A DNA stretch of 64,000 nucleotides, from positions 3,174,001 to 3,238,000 of the forward strand of contig NZ_CP042306.1 of NCBI RefSeq assembly GCF_007859635.1, read 5' to 3'. The notes below the pieces were generated by a model. The model worked only from the letters and a program-made list of their open reading frames with translations, was not told the DNA's origin and did not search any database. The DNA comes from Sphingomonas panacisoli (GTDB taxonomy: Bacteria; Pseudomonadota; Alphaproteobacteria; Sphingomonadales; Sphingomonadaceae). Shown piece by piece: positions 53,442 to 62,140 of this stretch (position 1 is its first letter; every line of letters starts with the position of its first letter). A program made the translations under genes and the position numbers.

Positions 53442-53524
53442 CCGTTCGTGCTGAGCTTGTCGAAGCACCGTACTTTCTTCGGATCGAGAAGAACGGCCCT
53501 TCCACAAGCTCAGGGCGAACGGGG
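53442..53524. repeat. REP-like palindrome of the GAGCTTGTCGAAG type
   Basis: The arms CGTTCGTGCTGAGCTTGTCG and CCACAAGCTCAGGGCGAACG pair around a loop that has its own small TTCTT/AGAA hairpin. The CTGAGCTTGTCGAAG core is a common intergenic repeat in sphingomonads. It lies between rsfS (stop 53425) and rlmH (start 53533), where it could attenuate or process the transcript. Confidence 0.75.
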
Positions 53525-53532
53525 ATAGGATT

Positions 53533-53955
53533 GTGCTGCTCCACATCATCGCGCGCGGCAGGATCGGGCGCAGTCCCGAGGCCGAGCTGGTCGATCGCTA
53601 CCTGAAGCGCGTCGCATGGCCGACGCGCATCACCGAACTCCCCGATACCGGCGGCAAGATGCCGGCGGTCGAACCGCAAACCAGGATCGTGATGCTCGAC
53701 GAAACCGGCGACACGCCGGGGTCGATCGCGTTCGCCGACAAGCTCGGCAAGTGGCGCGACGACGGGGTGCGCGAAGTCCGCTTCCTGATCGGCGCGGCGG
53801 ACGGGTTTTCCGACGCCGAACGCACGAGCGCCGACTGGCTGGTGTCGTTCGGCCGGCTGACCTGGCCGCACATGCTGGCGCGCGCGATGCTCGCCGAGCA
53901 ATTGTGGCGGGCGTCCAGCATCCTTGCCAACCATCCCTATCATCGCGAAGGATAG
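53533..53955 (+). CDS. rlmH: 23S rRNA pseudouridine(1915) N3-methyltransferase
   Basis: SPOUT methyltransferase acting on helix 69 of 23S rRNA. The 140-residue product shows VRFLIGAADGFSD, the SAM-binding trefoil loop, and LTWPHMLARAMLAEQLWRAS followed by NHPYHREG, the C-terminal family signature. It starts at GTG 53533 just after the REP-like palindrome. Confidence 0.96.
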   Translation: MLLHIIARGRIGRSPEAELVDRYLKRVAWPTRITELPDTGGKMPAVEPQTRIVMLDETGDTPGSIAFADKLGKWRDDGVREVRFLIGAADGFSDAERTSADWLVSFGRLTWPHMLARAMLAEQLWRASSILANHPYHREG

Positions 53956-53958
53956 GCT

Positions 53959-55146
53959 ATGCGGCTTGCGCTGATCCCCGTCCTGCTGGCCCCGTTCGCG
54001 GTGGCGCTTCTGGCGAGTCAGGGAAATGCGCAGTCCGACATCGCCGATCAGCAGCGCCGTCTGCTCGAAGCGCGCGCGCAGTCCGCCGCCGCCGCGGACC
54101 GTGCCGCCAAACTCGACGCTGCTGCCAATAGCGAGCGCGATCAGGCCGCCAAAGCGCTGGCCGAGGAGCAAGCGCTCGCCGCGAAAGTCGCGCAGGCACA
54201 GGCCGACATCACCGCCGCGACCGCGCGCATCGCGTTGGTCGATCGCCTGCTGAACGACCAGCAGCAGAAACTGGCCGTCCAGCAAGGCCCGATCGCGCGT
54301 CTGGTCGCCGCGCTCTGTTCGCTTGCGCTACGCCCCAGTTCGGTGGCGATCATGCAGCCCGGGTCGGTCGCCGACCTCGTCCATGTCCGCGCCGTGCTGG
54401 GAAGCACCTTGCCGCTCATCCAGACGCGCACCGCGGGACTGCGCGGCGAGCTCGACCGCAACCGCCGGTTGCGCGCCGACGCGCTGCTCGCGGCGCAAAG
54501 CCTGACCGACAGCCGGCGGCGGCTGGAGACCAATCGCATCGCGCTCGCCCGGCTCGAAGCCGAGCACCGGCTCAAGTCGCAATCGCTGAGCCGCGGCGCG
54601 CTGGCCGAAAGCGACCGCGCGATCGGCCTCGGCGAACGCGCGCGCGACCTGGTCGACCAGATGCAGGTCAATACCGACGCCGCGACCACCGGTGCCGCGC
54701 TGGCGAAACTGTCCGGTCCGCTTCCTCGCCCTGCGCAACCCGGGGAAATCGCGCCTATCGCCTTGTCCTGGTCGACCGTGTCGGCGCCATGGAAACTCCC
54801 CGTCGCCGGCAAGCTCGTCACCGGGTTCGGCGAAGTGTCCGACGCCGGCGTGACCTCGCGCGGCCTCACCTTCGCGGTCGCTGCCGAGGCCGACGTCGTC
54901 GCCCCCGCCGCGGGCAAGGTGGTCTATGCCGGGTCGTTCCGCGACTATGGCAATGTCGTCATCATCGATCACAGAGGCGGCTGGACGACGCTCGTTTCCG
55001 GGCTGGGCGCGCTGACGGTCAAGCTCAACCAGACGATCGGCCAGGGCGCGCCGATCGGTGCCGCGCGGGCCGGCGACGACCGTCGTATCACCGTGGAACT
55101 GCGCCGCAAGGGCCGCGCGGTGGACCCTGTCGCGCTGACCGGCTAA
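53959..55146 (+). CDS. EnvC-like murein hydrolase activator (degenerate M23/LytM)
   Basis: A 395-residue exported protein with a signal peptide, a long coiled coil (about 30-245; LLEARAQSAAAADRAA, RRRLETNRIALARLEAE) and a C-terminal LytM domain (about 275-395). The usual zinc ligands HxxxD and HxH are missing (SRGLTFAVAAEADVVAPA, DHRGGWTTLVSG), as in EnvC, which activates amidases instead of cutting peptidoglycan itself. It follows rlmH by 3 bases and precedes a carboxy-terminal protease, the usual EnvC-CtpA pairing. Confidence 0.9.
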   Translation: MRLALIPVLLAPFAVALLASQGNAQSDIADQQRRLLEARAQSAAAADRAAKLDAAANSERDQAAKALAEEQALAAKVAQAQADITAATARIALVDRLLNDQQQKLAVQQGPIARLVAALCSLALRPSSVAIMQPGSVADLVHVRAVLGSTLPLIQTRTAGLRGELDRNRRLRADALLAAQSLTDSRRRLETNRIALARLEAEHRLKSQSLSRGALAESDRAIGLGERARDLVDQMQVNTDAATTGAALAKLSGPLPRPAQPGEIAPIALSWSTVSAPWKLPVAGKLVTGFGEVSDAGVTSRGLTFAVAAEADVVAPAAGKVVYAGSFRDYGNVVIIDHRGGWTTLVSGLGALTVKLNQTIGQGAPIGAARAGDDRRITVELRRKGRAVDPVALTG

Positions 55147-55188
55147 ACGCCTCCCGACACTCTTTCCGATCGGAATCGTTACCCCATC

Positions 55189-56511
55189 ATGGCTCGTGCA
55201 TTTTCCTGGCTTCAGGCGACCGCCATCGCCGGCGCGGTCGCGCTCGTTCCCGTCGCCACTTCGGCCTCGGCCGCCGCCGACAGCGATACCTATCACGAAC
55301 TCGAAACGTTCATGACGGTCTTCAACCGGATCAAGGCGAGCTATGTCGATAAGGTCGACGACAAGAAGCTGATCCGCGGCGCGATCGACGGGATGCTCGC
55401 CAGCCTCGATCCGCACAGTTCGTACGTCGATGCGGTCGATTTCCAGAACATGCAGATCCTGACGACCGGCAATTATGGCGGGCTGGGCCTGACCGTGACG
55501 ATGCAGGACGGCGCGGTGAAGGTGATCGCGCCGCAGGAAGATACGCCGGCGGGACACGCGGGGATCAAATCGGGCGATTTCATCACGCATATCGACGGCA
55601 AGTTCATCTTCGGCGAGACGCTGGACGAAGCGATCAGTTCGATGCGCGGCACGCCGGGTACCCCGATCAAATTAACGATCGTCCGCCCCGGTCGCGACAA
55701 GCCGATCGACGTCGCGCTGGTCCGCGAAGTCATTGTGACCAAGCCGGTCAAGTGGGAGGTCAAGGACGGCATCGGCTATATCAACATCAACACGTTCAGC
55801 GAGACGACCGGCCAGGACGTCCGCGCCGCGATCTACAACATCACCAAGTCGCTGGGACACAAGCCGCTCGGCTATGTCGTGGATCTGCGCGACAATGGCG
55901 GCGGCCTGTTGAGCCAGGCGATCGAAGTCAGCGACGCGTTCCTGTCGTCGGGCGAGATCGTCAGCCAGCGCGGGCGCGAGAAGGACGATATCGAGCGTTA
56001 CTACGCCAAGCCAGGCGACGACGCGGGCGGCCTGCCGGTGATCGTATTGATCAATTCGGGCACCGCGAGCGCGTCCGAGATCGTCGCCGGCGCGCTGCAG
56101 GATCATCATCGTGCGCTGATCATGGGCGACCGGTCGTTCGGCAAGGGATCGGTGCAGACGTTGCTGCAACTCAGCAACGACAGCGCTTTGCGGCTGACCA
56201 CGGCGCGCTATTTCACGCCGTCTGGCCGGTCGGTGCAGGAGGGCGGCATCCGCCCCGACATCGCCGTGCCGCAAATCTCCGACCCCGATTACAAGTCGCG
56301 GCCCGTCTTCCGCGAATCCGATCTGCGCAAGCATCTGGTCAACGAGGTCAAGGCCGACAACGCCATTCTCGAGGAAGATACCAAGCCCGATCCGCGCTTC
56401 GCCGCGACGCCCGACGAACTCAAGAAGCGCGGGGTGACCGACTTCCAGCTCTATTACGCGCTTCAGACGATCGGCCGCCTCTCGCGCGCCCCGGCGGTAG
56501 TCAAGAAATGA
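55189..56511 (+). CDS. S41-family carboxy-terminal processing protease
   Basis: A 440-residue periplasmic protease with signal peptide (to about ASAAADS), a PDZ domain (about 95-180; GLGLTVTMQDGAVKVIAP) and an S41 catalytic domain. Ser is in INSGTASASEIVAGAL and Lys in GDRSFGKGSVQTL, the Ser-Lys dyad of CtpA. Such proteases trim envelope proteins and often act with the EnvC-like factor encoded just upstream. Its stop overlaps the dsbB-like start by 4 bases. Confidence 0.95.
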   Translation: MARAFSWLQATAIAGAVALVPVATSASAAADSDTYHELETFMTVFNRIKASYVDKVDDKKLIRGAIDGMLASLDPHSSYVDAVDFQNMQILTTGNYGGLGLTVTMQDGAVKVIAPQEDTPAGHAGIKSGDFITHIDGKFIFGETLDEAISSMRGTPGTPIKLTIVRPGRDKPIDVALVREVIVTKPVKWEVKDGIGYININTFSETTGQDVRAAIYNITKSLGHKPLGYVVDLRDNGGGLLSQAIEVSDAFLSSGEIVSQRGREKDDIERYYAKPGDDAGGLPVIVLINSGTASASEIVAGALQDHHRALIMGDRSFGKGSVQTLLQLSNDSALRLTTARYFTPSGRSVQEGGIRPDIAVPQISDPDYKSRPVFRESDLRKHLVNEVKADNAILEEDTKPDPRFAATPDELKKRGVTDFQLYYALQTIGRLSRAPAVVKK

Positions 56512-56978
56512 CCAATTTGTCGAAGGCGCGCGCCCTTGCGCTGCTGATCCCGGCGGCGTTGCTGGCCGGCGCGTGGGGCTCGCAGCTGATCGGCGGGCTC
56601 TACCCGTGCGAGATGTGCCATTGGCAGCGCTGGCCGCATTACGCCGCCTTGGTGATCGCCTTGCTCGCGTTCGTGCCGGCGATGCCGACGCGGCTGCTGG
56701 TCGCGCTCGCCGCGATCGCGATCGCCGTCAGCGGCGCGATCGGGGTCGCACATGCCGGGGTCGAATATCATTGGTGGCAAGGCTTTACCGCGTGTACCAA
56801 AACTTCCGGTAGCGGCTCGATCACGCTCGACGACCTGATGAAGGCGCCGATCGTGCGCTGCGACCAGCCGCAGTGGAGCCTGTTCGGCATCTCGCTCGCC
56901 GGGTTCAACGCGATAATCTCGTTGAGCGGCGCGCTGGTCATCTTCGGCCTGCTGCTGCGTCGGGGCCGCGCGGGATGA
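56508..56978 (+). CDS. DsbB-family disulfide bond formation protein
   Basis: A 156-residue four-helix inner-membrane protein. The first redox pair is in LYPCEMCHWQRWPH (CxxC) and the second pair in FTACTKTSGSGS and PIVRCDQPQW, the periplasmic cysteines that re-oxidise a DsbA-like partner and pass electrons to quinone. ATG 56508 overlaps the S41 stop and its own stop overlaps the coq7 start, both by 4 bases, so the three are translationally coupled. Confidence 0.93.
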   Translation: MTNLSKARALALLIPAALLAGAWGSQLIGGLYPCEMCHWQRWPHYAALVIALLAFVPAMPTRLLVALAAIAIAVSGAIGVAHAGVEYHWWQGFTACTKTSGSGSITLDDLMKAPIVRCDQPQWSLFGISLAGFNAIISLSGALVIFGLLLRRGRAG

Positions 56979-57511
56979 GCGGCTGGCGCCCCGGCGATCG
57001 GCGTCCGGCGAGCGATTCGATGATCCGGGTCGATCAGGCCGGCGAATATGGCGCGACGCGGATTTATGCCGGGCAGCTCGCGGTGATGGGCGACCGCAGC
57101 GCCGCCGCGCGCGAGATCGCGGGCATGGCGCGGCAGGAGGAACGGCACCGCGCCTTCTTCGACAATCTCGTCGCGACGCGCGGCGTGCGCCCGACCGCGC
57201 TCCAGCCGTTCTGGAATGTCGCCGGGTTCGCGCTCGGCGCGGTCACCGCGGCGATCGGCCCCGCAGCCGCGATGGCCTGCACCGCGGCGGTCGAAACCGA
57301 GATCGACAAGCATTATTCAGAGCAGCTTCAGGTGCTGGGCGATAGCGATCCCGAATTGTCGGCGGCGATCGCGGAGTTCCAGGCCGAGGAAGTCGAGCAT
57401 CGCGAGACGGCGCTGGCGCACGGCGCGGAATCGGCGATCGCCTATCCGCTGATGTCGGCGGTGATCCGATTGGGCTGCCGGCTGGCCATCGCCACGGCCA
57501 AGCGCGTATAG
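56975..57511 (+). CDS. coq7: Demethoxyubiquinone hydroxylase
   Basis: Di-iron enzyme that hydroxylates demethoxyubiquinone, late in ubiquinone synthesis. The 178-residue protein has the Coq7 iron-ligand motifs DQAGEYGATRIYAGQ, RQEERHRAFFD, and AEEVEHRETALAHGA with the second ExxH. It is the short alphaproteobacterial form. Its link to a DsbB-like protein, which needs ubiquinone, is notable. It overlaps the upstream gene by 4 bases. Confidence 0.95.
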   Translation: MSGWRPGDRRPASDSMIRVDQAGEYGATRIYAGQLAVMGDRSAAAREIAGMARQEERHRAFFDNLVATRGVRPTALQPFWNVAGFALGAVTAAIGPAAAMACTAAVETEIDKHYSEQLQVLGDSDPELSAAIAEFQAEEVEHRETALAHGAESAIAYPLMSAVIRLGCRLAIATAKRV

Positions 57512-57531
57512 GCGCGGGAGAGGAGACGAGG

Positions 57532-57987
57532 ATGTCGAGGATCGTGTTGGGCGCGCTGGCCGTGACGATCGCGCTGCCTGCCGCCGCGCAGCAAGTGTCG
57601 GGTCCCGGCGTGCCGCCGCCGCCCAAATCGAGCGGGCCTAGCTCGGTGTCGAAGAACGCCCCGGTGAACGGCGTCCTGGTCCTGTACGGCAACGAGCAAT
57701 GCCCGACCGACGCCAACGGTGCGGAGATCGTCGTCTGCACGCGCCGCGACGCGAACGAACAGTTCCGCGTCCCCAAGGAATTGCGCGATTTCAAGATCAC
57801 GCCCGAAAATCGCAGCTGGGCCGTTCGCGCGCAAGGAACGCTCGACACCGGCGGCACCGGGATCGGATCGTGTTCGGCGGTGGGGCCGGGCGGCAGCATC
57901 GGTTGCTCGCGGCTGCAGTTCAAGGAAAGCAAGGACACCGACAAGGAACGCGACGCCGACGAGAAGGAAGGGCAGCGGACCAACTGA
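57532..57987 (+). CDS. Exported protein of unknown function
   Basis: A 151-residue protein with a signal peptide (to LPAAAQQVSG), a Pro/Ser-rich segment, then EIVVCTRRDANEQFRVPKEL and NRSWAVRAQGTLDTGGTGIGS with cysteines that could pair, and a charged C-terminus rich in Asp, Lys and Glu. Proteins with this middle block are common and uncharacterised in sphingomonads. It follows coq7 by 20 bases with a GGAGAGGAGA ribosome site. Confidence 0.82.
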   Translation: MSRIVLGALAVTIALPAAAQQVSGPGVPPPPKSSGPSSVSKNAPVNGVLVLYGNEQCPTDANGAEIVVCTRRDANEQFRVPKELRDFKITPENRSWAVRAQGTLDTGGTGIGSCSAVGPGGSIGCSRLQFKESKDTDKERDADEKEGQRTN

Positions 57988-58070
57988 GCCGCGGCGTCGT
58001 TTCGCGCTCAAAAGCGATTCATTTGACCGCGCAATCGGTCTAGAGTCCCCATCGACCAAGCGGGGGACCA

Positions 58071-58580
58071 ATGGCCAGCATCTTCTTCAAGCCCAAACCC
58101 GTCCGGTCGATCGCGCCCGATTGGTATGAGAAGATGCTCGCGGGCGTCGCGGCCGTGTTGCTCGTCATCGTCATTATCGCCCTGGCGAAAGGGCATGCCG
58201 ACTGGGCGCAGGTGCCGCGCGGCGTCTGGCTGCATCTGGCGACGATCATGGTGGCGCTCATGCTCACCCCGTACATGCTGCTCCGCCCGCGCGGCACGCC
58301 GATCCACCGGTTGCTCGGCAAGGTCTGGGTGGTCGCGATGACGGCGACCGCGGCGATCAGCCTGTTCGTGCGCTACAGCAACCCCGGCCATTTCAGCTTC
58401 ATCCATATCCTGTCGGTGTTCGTGCTGATCATGGCCCCGCGCGTATGGTTGACCGCGCGAAGCCACAACCTGGCGGGGCACCGCGGAACGGTGCGGGGGC
58501 TGGTGACCGGGGCGTTGATCGTCGCGGGATACTTCACTTTGCTCGAAACGCGCTTGCTCGGGCACTGGCTGTTTGGCTGA
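58071..58580 (+). CDS. DUF2306-like membrane protein
   Basis: A 169-residue four-helix membrane protein. RGTPIHRLLGKVWVVAMTAT and SFIHILSVFVL are the conserved parts of the DUF2306 family, with histidines that might bind a cofactor. Function unknown. The next gene starts 1 base after its stop, so the two may be co-translated. Confidence 0.83.
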   Translation: MASIFFKPKPVRSIAPDWYEKMLAGVAAVLLVIVIIALAKGHADWAQVPRGVWLHLATIMVALMLTPYMLLRPRGTPIHRLLGKVWVVAMTATAAISLFVRYSNPGHFSFIHILSVFVLIMAPRVWLTARSHNLAGHRGTVRGLVTGALIVAGYFTLLETRLLGHWLFG

Positions 58581-58581
58581 G

Positions 58582-59961
58582 ATGCGCGCTCGTATCCTGC
58601 TCTTTGCGTTGGTTTGGCTGTCGTGCGCGTGGTTCGGGTCGTGGGCGCTCAACCCGAACAATTCGACGCGGATGTTCGCCGCGATCGGACTGGTCGAGCG
58701 CGGCGACGCGCGGATCGACGAGTTCCGCGACCTGACGATCGATAAGGCCGAGTTCGACGGTCACGTCTATCTCGACAAGGCGCCGGGCATGACCCTGCTC
58801 GCGCTCCCCGCCGCCGCGGTTGCAGAGCACATCACGGCGCGCCCGCCGATCCCGCCGACCGTGTGGGACCGCAATTTCGAGCAGTGGATGACCGTGCGGC
58901 TGCGGCTCGCGGTGGCGAGCGTCAGCGCCATCCTCACCGCACTCGCGGCGGTCGCATTGTACGACCTTGCGCTCACCCTGACCGCGAGTACGGGGGCCGC
59001 ATTGTTTGGCGCCGTCGCTTTCGCGCTCGGCACGCCGATCTGGGGTTGGTCGACGACGTTGTTCGGTCACGCGCCGGTCGCCGATCTGTTGGTCATCGCA
59101 GTCTGGGCGTTGTGGCGCGCAGGCGAAGAGCGGCCGGTCGCCTTCGCCGCGATCGCCGGCGCTGCGCTCGGCCTTGCCGTGCTGATCGAGTTTCAGGCCG
59201 TGCTCGCGGGGTCGATCGTCGCCTTGTGGGGCGCGTTCCGCCTGCGGCGCCCCGCCCCGCTCGCCGCCGCCGCGCTGGCCGGCGCAGCGATGCTGCTGGT
59301 GCCGCTCGTCGCGTACAACATGATCGCGTTCGGCACGCCGTTTCGGCTGGGTTACGAGGGCGTCAACGGCTTCCCCGGCATGAAGGAAGGACTGTTCGGG
59401 CTGACCAGCCCCAAGTTCGCAGTACTAGCAGAGATCATTATCGGGATGCGCCGCGGCATATTGTGGGTCGCGCCGATCCTGATCCTCGCGCCGTTCGGGC
59501 TGTGGCAGTTGGCCAAGCGCCAAGGTGGCCTCGCCGTCACTTTGGCCAGCGCGGCGATCGTCGTGCTGCTCGTCAACGCCGCCTACGTCTATTGGGACGG
59601 CGGTCATTCGACCGGCCCGCGCCATTCCGTTCCGGCGATCGGAATGCTCGCGATCGGCTTGGCGGTATATTGGGCGAGCCTGGATTATTGGTGGGAACGC
59701 GCGCTCGCCGCGACGATCCTGGCCCTGTCGGTCGCGATCAACCTCGTCATCGCCGCCGCCAACATCACCGCGCCCGACGAATTCTCGTTCCCGCTATGGG
59801 ACCCGATCCTCAAGACCGACTGGGCGACCGGCACGCTCCGCACCCTGCCGGGCGATTTCCTCGGCTGGTCGCCCTATGCGGGCGTCGCGCTGTACCTGTG
59901 TCTCGCGATCCCGCTCGGCCTGATGCTATGGCGCGCCGTCCACGTCGAGGGAAACCGATAA
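58582..59961 (+). CDS. Polytopic membrane protein, possible GT-C-like
   Basis: A 459-residue protein with about ten transmembrane helices. After the first helix there is a conserved acidic loop (LVERGDARIDEFRDLTIDKA) followed by VYLDKAPGMTLLALP, which resembles lipid-linked-sugar glycosyltransferases of the GT-C/PMT type, and GGHSTGPRHSVPAIG later. No sugar donor or acceptor is evident. ATG 58582 is used; TTG 58573 is in frame. The DJ-1-type gene overlaps its stop by one base. Confidence 0.75.
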   Translation: MRARILLFALVWLSCAWFGSWALNPNNSTRMFAAIGLVERGDARIDEFRDLTIDKAEFDGHVYLDKAPGMTLLALPAAAVAEHITARPPIPPTVWDRNFEQWMTVRLRLAVASVSAILTALAAVALYDLALTLTASTGAALFGAVAFALGTPIWGWSTTLFGHAPVADLLVIAVWALWRAGEERPVAFAAIAGAALGLAVLIEFQAVLAGSIVALWGAFRLRRPAPLAAAALAGAAMLLVPLVAYNMIAFGTPFRLGYEGVNGFPGMKEGLFGLTSPKFAVLAEIIIGMRRGILWVAPILILAPFGLWQLAKRQGGLAVTLASAAIVVLLVNAAYVYWDGGHSTGPRHSVPAIGMLAIGLAVYWASLDYWWERALAATILALSVAINLVIAAANITAPDEFSFPLWDPILKTDWATGTLRTLPGDFLGWSPYAGVALYLCLAIPLGLMLWRAVHVEGNR

Positions 59962-60659
59962 TGGCCAGCATCCCCGCTTTGCATATCGGCTTCGTGCTGT
60001 TCCCCGACATGACGCAACTCGATTTCACCGGGCCGGCGCAAGTGCTGACGCGGATGGGCAACACGACGATCGAGTTGGTGGCGAAGTCGCTCGATCCCGT
60101 ATCGACCGATGCCGGCTTCACGCTGCAGCCGACCGCGACCTTCGCCGCCGCGCGGATGCCCGATATACTGTTCGTTCCCGGCGGGTTCGGCGTCGTGCCG
60201 GCGATGGAGGATGCGGAGACCGTCGCCTGGGTGCGGCAGGCCGGCGAGCAGGCGCAATGGGTGACGGCCGTATGCACCGGCGCGCTGCTGCTTGGCGCAG
60301 CAGGGCTGTTGAAGGGTTATCGCGCGACGACGCATTGGGCATCACACCATAGCCTCGCTCTGTTCGGCGCGGAGCCCGTCCACGAACGCTACGTGTTCGA
60401 CCGCAACCGCGTGACCGGCGGTGGGGTGACCGCGGGGATCGATTTCGGGCTGGCGCTGGTCGCGGCGATCCGCGGCGACGACCACGCCAAGTTCGTCCAG
60501 CTCAGCATCGAATACGACCCGCAGCCGCCGTTCGATGCCGGCTCACCCGACAAGGTCGAGCCCGATATCCTCGACCGCTACAAGAAGATGGTCGCGCGGA
60601 TGGCGAGCGACCGCGACGCGCGAACGCGCGCCGTGGCGGAGAAGCTCAGCGCTTCCTGA
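59961..60659 (+). CDS. DJ-1/PfpI-family protein, isonitrile-hydratase-like
   Basis: A 232-residue class I glutamine-amidotransferase-like protein. The nucleophile elbow Cys is in WVTAVCTGALLLGAAGLLKG, followed by ATTHWASHH and RNRVTGGGVTAGIDFGLAL, the pattern of InhA isonitrile hydratases and related transcription-factor domains. Acidic Asp in FPDMTQLDFTGPAQ starts the fold. No AraC domain is attached. It overlaps the convergent DedA gene by 14 bases. Confidence 0.9.
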   Translation: MASIPALHIGFVLFPDMTQLDFTGPAQVLTRMGNTTIELVAKSLDPVSTDAGFTLQPTATFAAARMPDILFVPGGFGVVPAMEDAETVAWVRQAGEQAQWVTAVCTGALLLGAAGLLKGYRATTHWASHHSLALFGAEPVHERYVFDRNRVTGGGVTAGIDFGLALVAAIRGDDHAKFVQLSIEYDPQPPFDAGSPDKVEPDILDRYKKMVARMASDRDARTRAVAEKLSAS

Positions 60660-61275
60660 GCCCGCGCACGCGGTGCCAGATGTAGAAGCCGACCGCTGCG
60701 ACCAGCACGACCCCGATCACCAGGTCGGCCGAGTGGAATGCCGCCTTGAGCCGTGGGTCGCTGTCCCATGCCTTGCCGAGCTTCATCCCCACCCAGGCGA
60801 GGCCGAAACACCACGGCCATGAGCCGATGAAGGTATAGACGTGGAACGGCACCAGCCGCATCCGCGCGACGCCGGCCGGGAACGCGATGAAGCTGCGGAT
60901 CACCGGCAGCAGCCGCCCGATCAGCACCGCGATCGACCCGTATCTGTCGAAGAACCGATCCGCCGCGTCGAGCTCGCCCGGACCGATCAGCACATAGCGT
61001 CCCCACCGTTCGGCAACCGGCCGGCCGCCGCGCTTGCCGATCTCGTATGCGACGATCGACCCCAGATTGCACCCGATCGCCCCCGCCGTCGCGGCAAGAT
61101 ACAGGTCGAACCGCCCCGTCGAGACGAGATAGCCCGCGAACGGCATGATGATCTCGCTTGGTAACGGGATGCACGCGCTTTCGATCGCCATCAGCACGAC
61201 GATGCCGAGATAGCCGCCGGAAGAAATGACCCAGATGGTGAAGCCGGCGAGCACGGCCAAGATGCGTTCGATCAT
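60646..61275 (-). CDS. DedA-family membrane protein
   Basis: A 209-residue inner-membrane protein of the DedA/VTT family, which includes undecaprenyl phosphate and phospholipid flippases. Conserved segments are ESACIPLPSEIIMPFAGYL, GAIGCNLGSIVAYEIGKRGG and GRLLPVIRSFIAFPAGVARM, with the Glu and Arg residues needed in other members. Start ATG 61275; a GTG at 61281 is also possible. Convergent with the DJ-1-like gene. Confidence 0.95.
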   Translation of the reverse strand: MIERILAVLAGFTIWVISSGGYLGIVVLMAIESACIPLPSEIIMPFAGYLVSTGRFDLYLAATAGAIGCNLGSIVAYEIGKRGGRPVAERWGRYVLIGPGELDAADRFFDRYGSIAVLIGRLLPVIRSFIAFPAGVARMRLVPFHVYTFIGSWPWCFGLAWVGMKLGKAWDSDPRLKAAFHSADLVIGVVLVAAVGFYIWHRVRGLRKR

Positions 61276-61393
61276 GGACACCGGCGATGCGGGAGCGCGG
61301 GCGGACGGTCAAGCACCGATACTTAACCGTGATATTTCAACGATTCTTTAGCGATGATCGGTCAATATCCCTGCCAGGATTCGGGGACCTGCA

Positions 61394-62044
61394 ATGATCG
61401 TACGCGGCATTTTTCTGGGATTGCTGACGCTCGCGCTCGGGGCGTGCAACTGGATCGGCAACGGCTACTCGCATGTCGTCGACCGGCCGCAGGCCGACGT
61501 CGTCGCCGCGCTCGAGGACCTCGACATCTCCGCGCAGCCCGGCAATCCCGGCACCGATCCCAGCCTGTCGGGAGGCGTCAAGCCCGACATCCGGCTCGAA
61601 AAGGCGGCCGATCACATGACGTGGTGGGTGATGGCGGGCGACAAGGTCGCGACGACGATGACCGCGACGTTCGAACAGCTCGACGGGGGCAAGCGCACGC
61701 GCGTCACCACCAGCGTCCAGCGCGGCAACGCGTCCGACGATGTCGTGTCCCCGGCGTTCCGCTCGACCGGCATCACCTCCGGCCTGTTCTCGATGGCGGT
61801 CGAGGGCGAGCTCAATAAGCTGACCGATGGCCCGCGCGCCAGCGCCGAGGACTGCCAGAAATTGGTCGAGGAATGGCGGATGTCCGGCATCGAAGACGCG
61901 CCGCGCGACCGCCCTGAAAACTTGACCCAGGCGATCGGCGAAGGCGCGCGCAACGCGATCAAGTTGCAGGCGATGGCCGACAAGCTCCCGCCGCGCCGGC
62001 TGCCCGATGGACGGCGACGGCGAGTTCAAGCCGGTGATGCGTGA
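61394..62044 (+). CDS. Lipoprotein of unknown function, probable 3' frameshift
   Basis: A lipoprotein with the lipobox LGAC (LLTLALGACNWIG) and about 190 residues of unassigned sequence including ITSGLFSMAVEGELNKLTDG. The written frame ends in an Arg-rich tail at 62044. Dropping one C at 62003-62005 joins it to MDGDGEFKPVMREMGPADDD and a natural end SGDGIPDN at 62135, 5 bases before the next gene. That end looks like real protein. It likely forms a pair with the following lipoprotein. Confidence 0.78.
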   Translation: MIVRGIFLGLLTLALGACNWIGNGYSHVVDRPQADVVAALEDLDISAQPGNPGTDPSLSGGVKPDIRLEKAADHMTWWVMAGDKVATTMTATFEQLDGGKRTRVTTSVQRGNASDDVVSPAFRSTGITSGLFSMAVEGELNKLTDGPRASAEDCQKLVEEWRMSGIEDAPRDRPENLTQAIGEGARNAIKLQAMADKLPPRRLPDGRRRRVQAGDA

Positions 62045-62140
62045 AATGGGACCGGCCGACGACGACCGGCCGTCCGATTGGCCGACGCCGCGGTCGAAGC
62101 CCGACACGTCGGGCGACGGGATCCCGGACAATTGAGGATT

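Noticed and set aside
53426..53532. CRISPR or tRNA-like element between rsfS and rlmH
   Set aside because: Only one palindrome of REP type, no repeat-spacer series and no cloverleaf.
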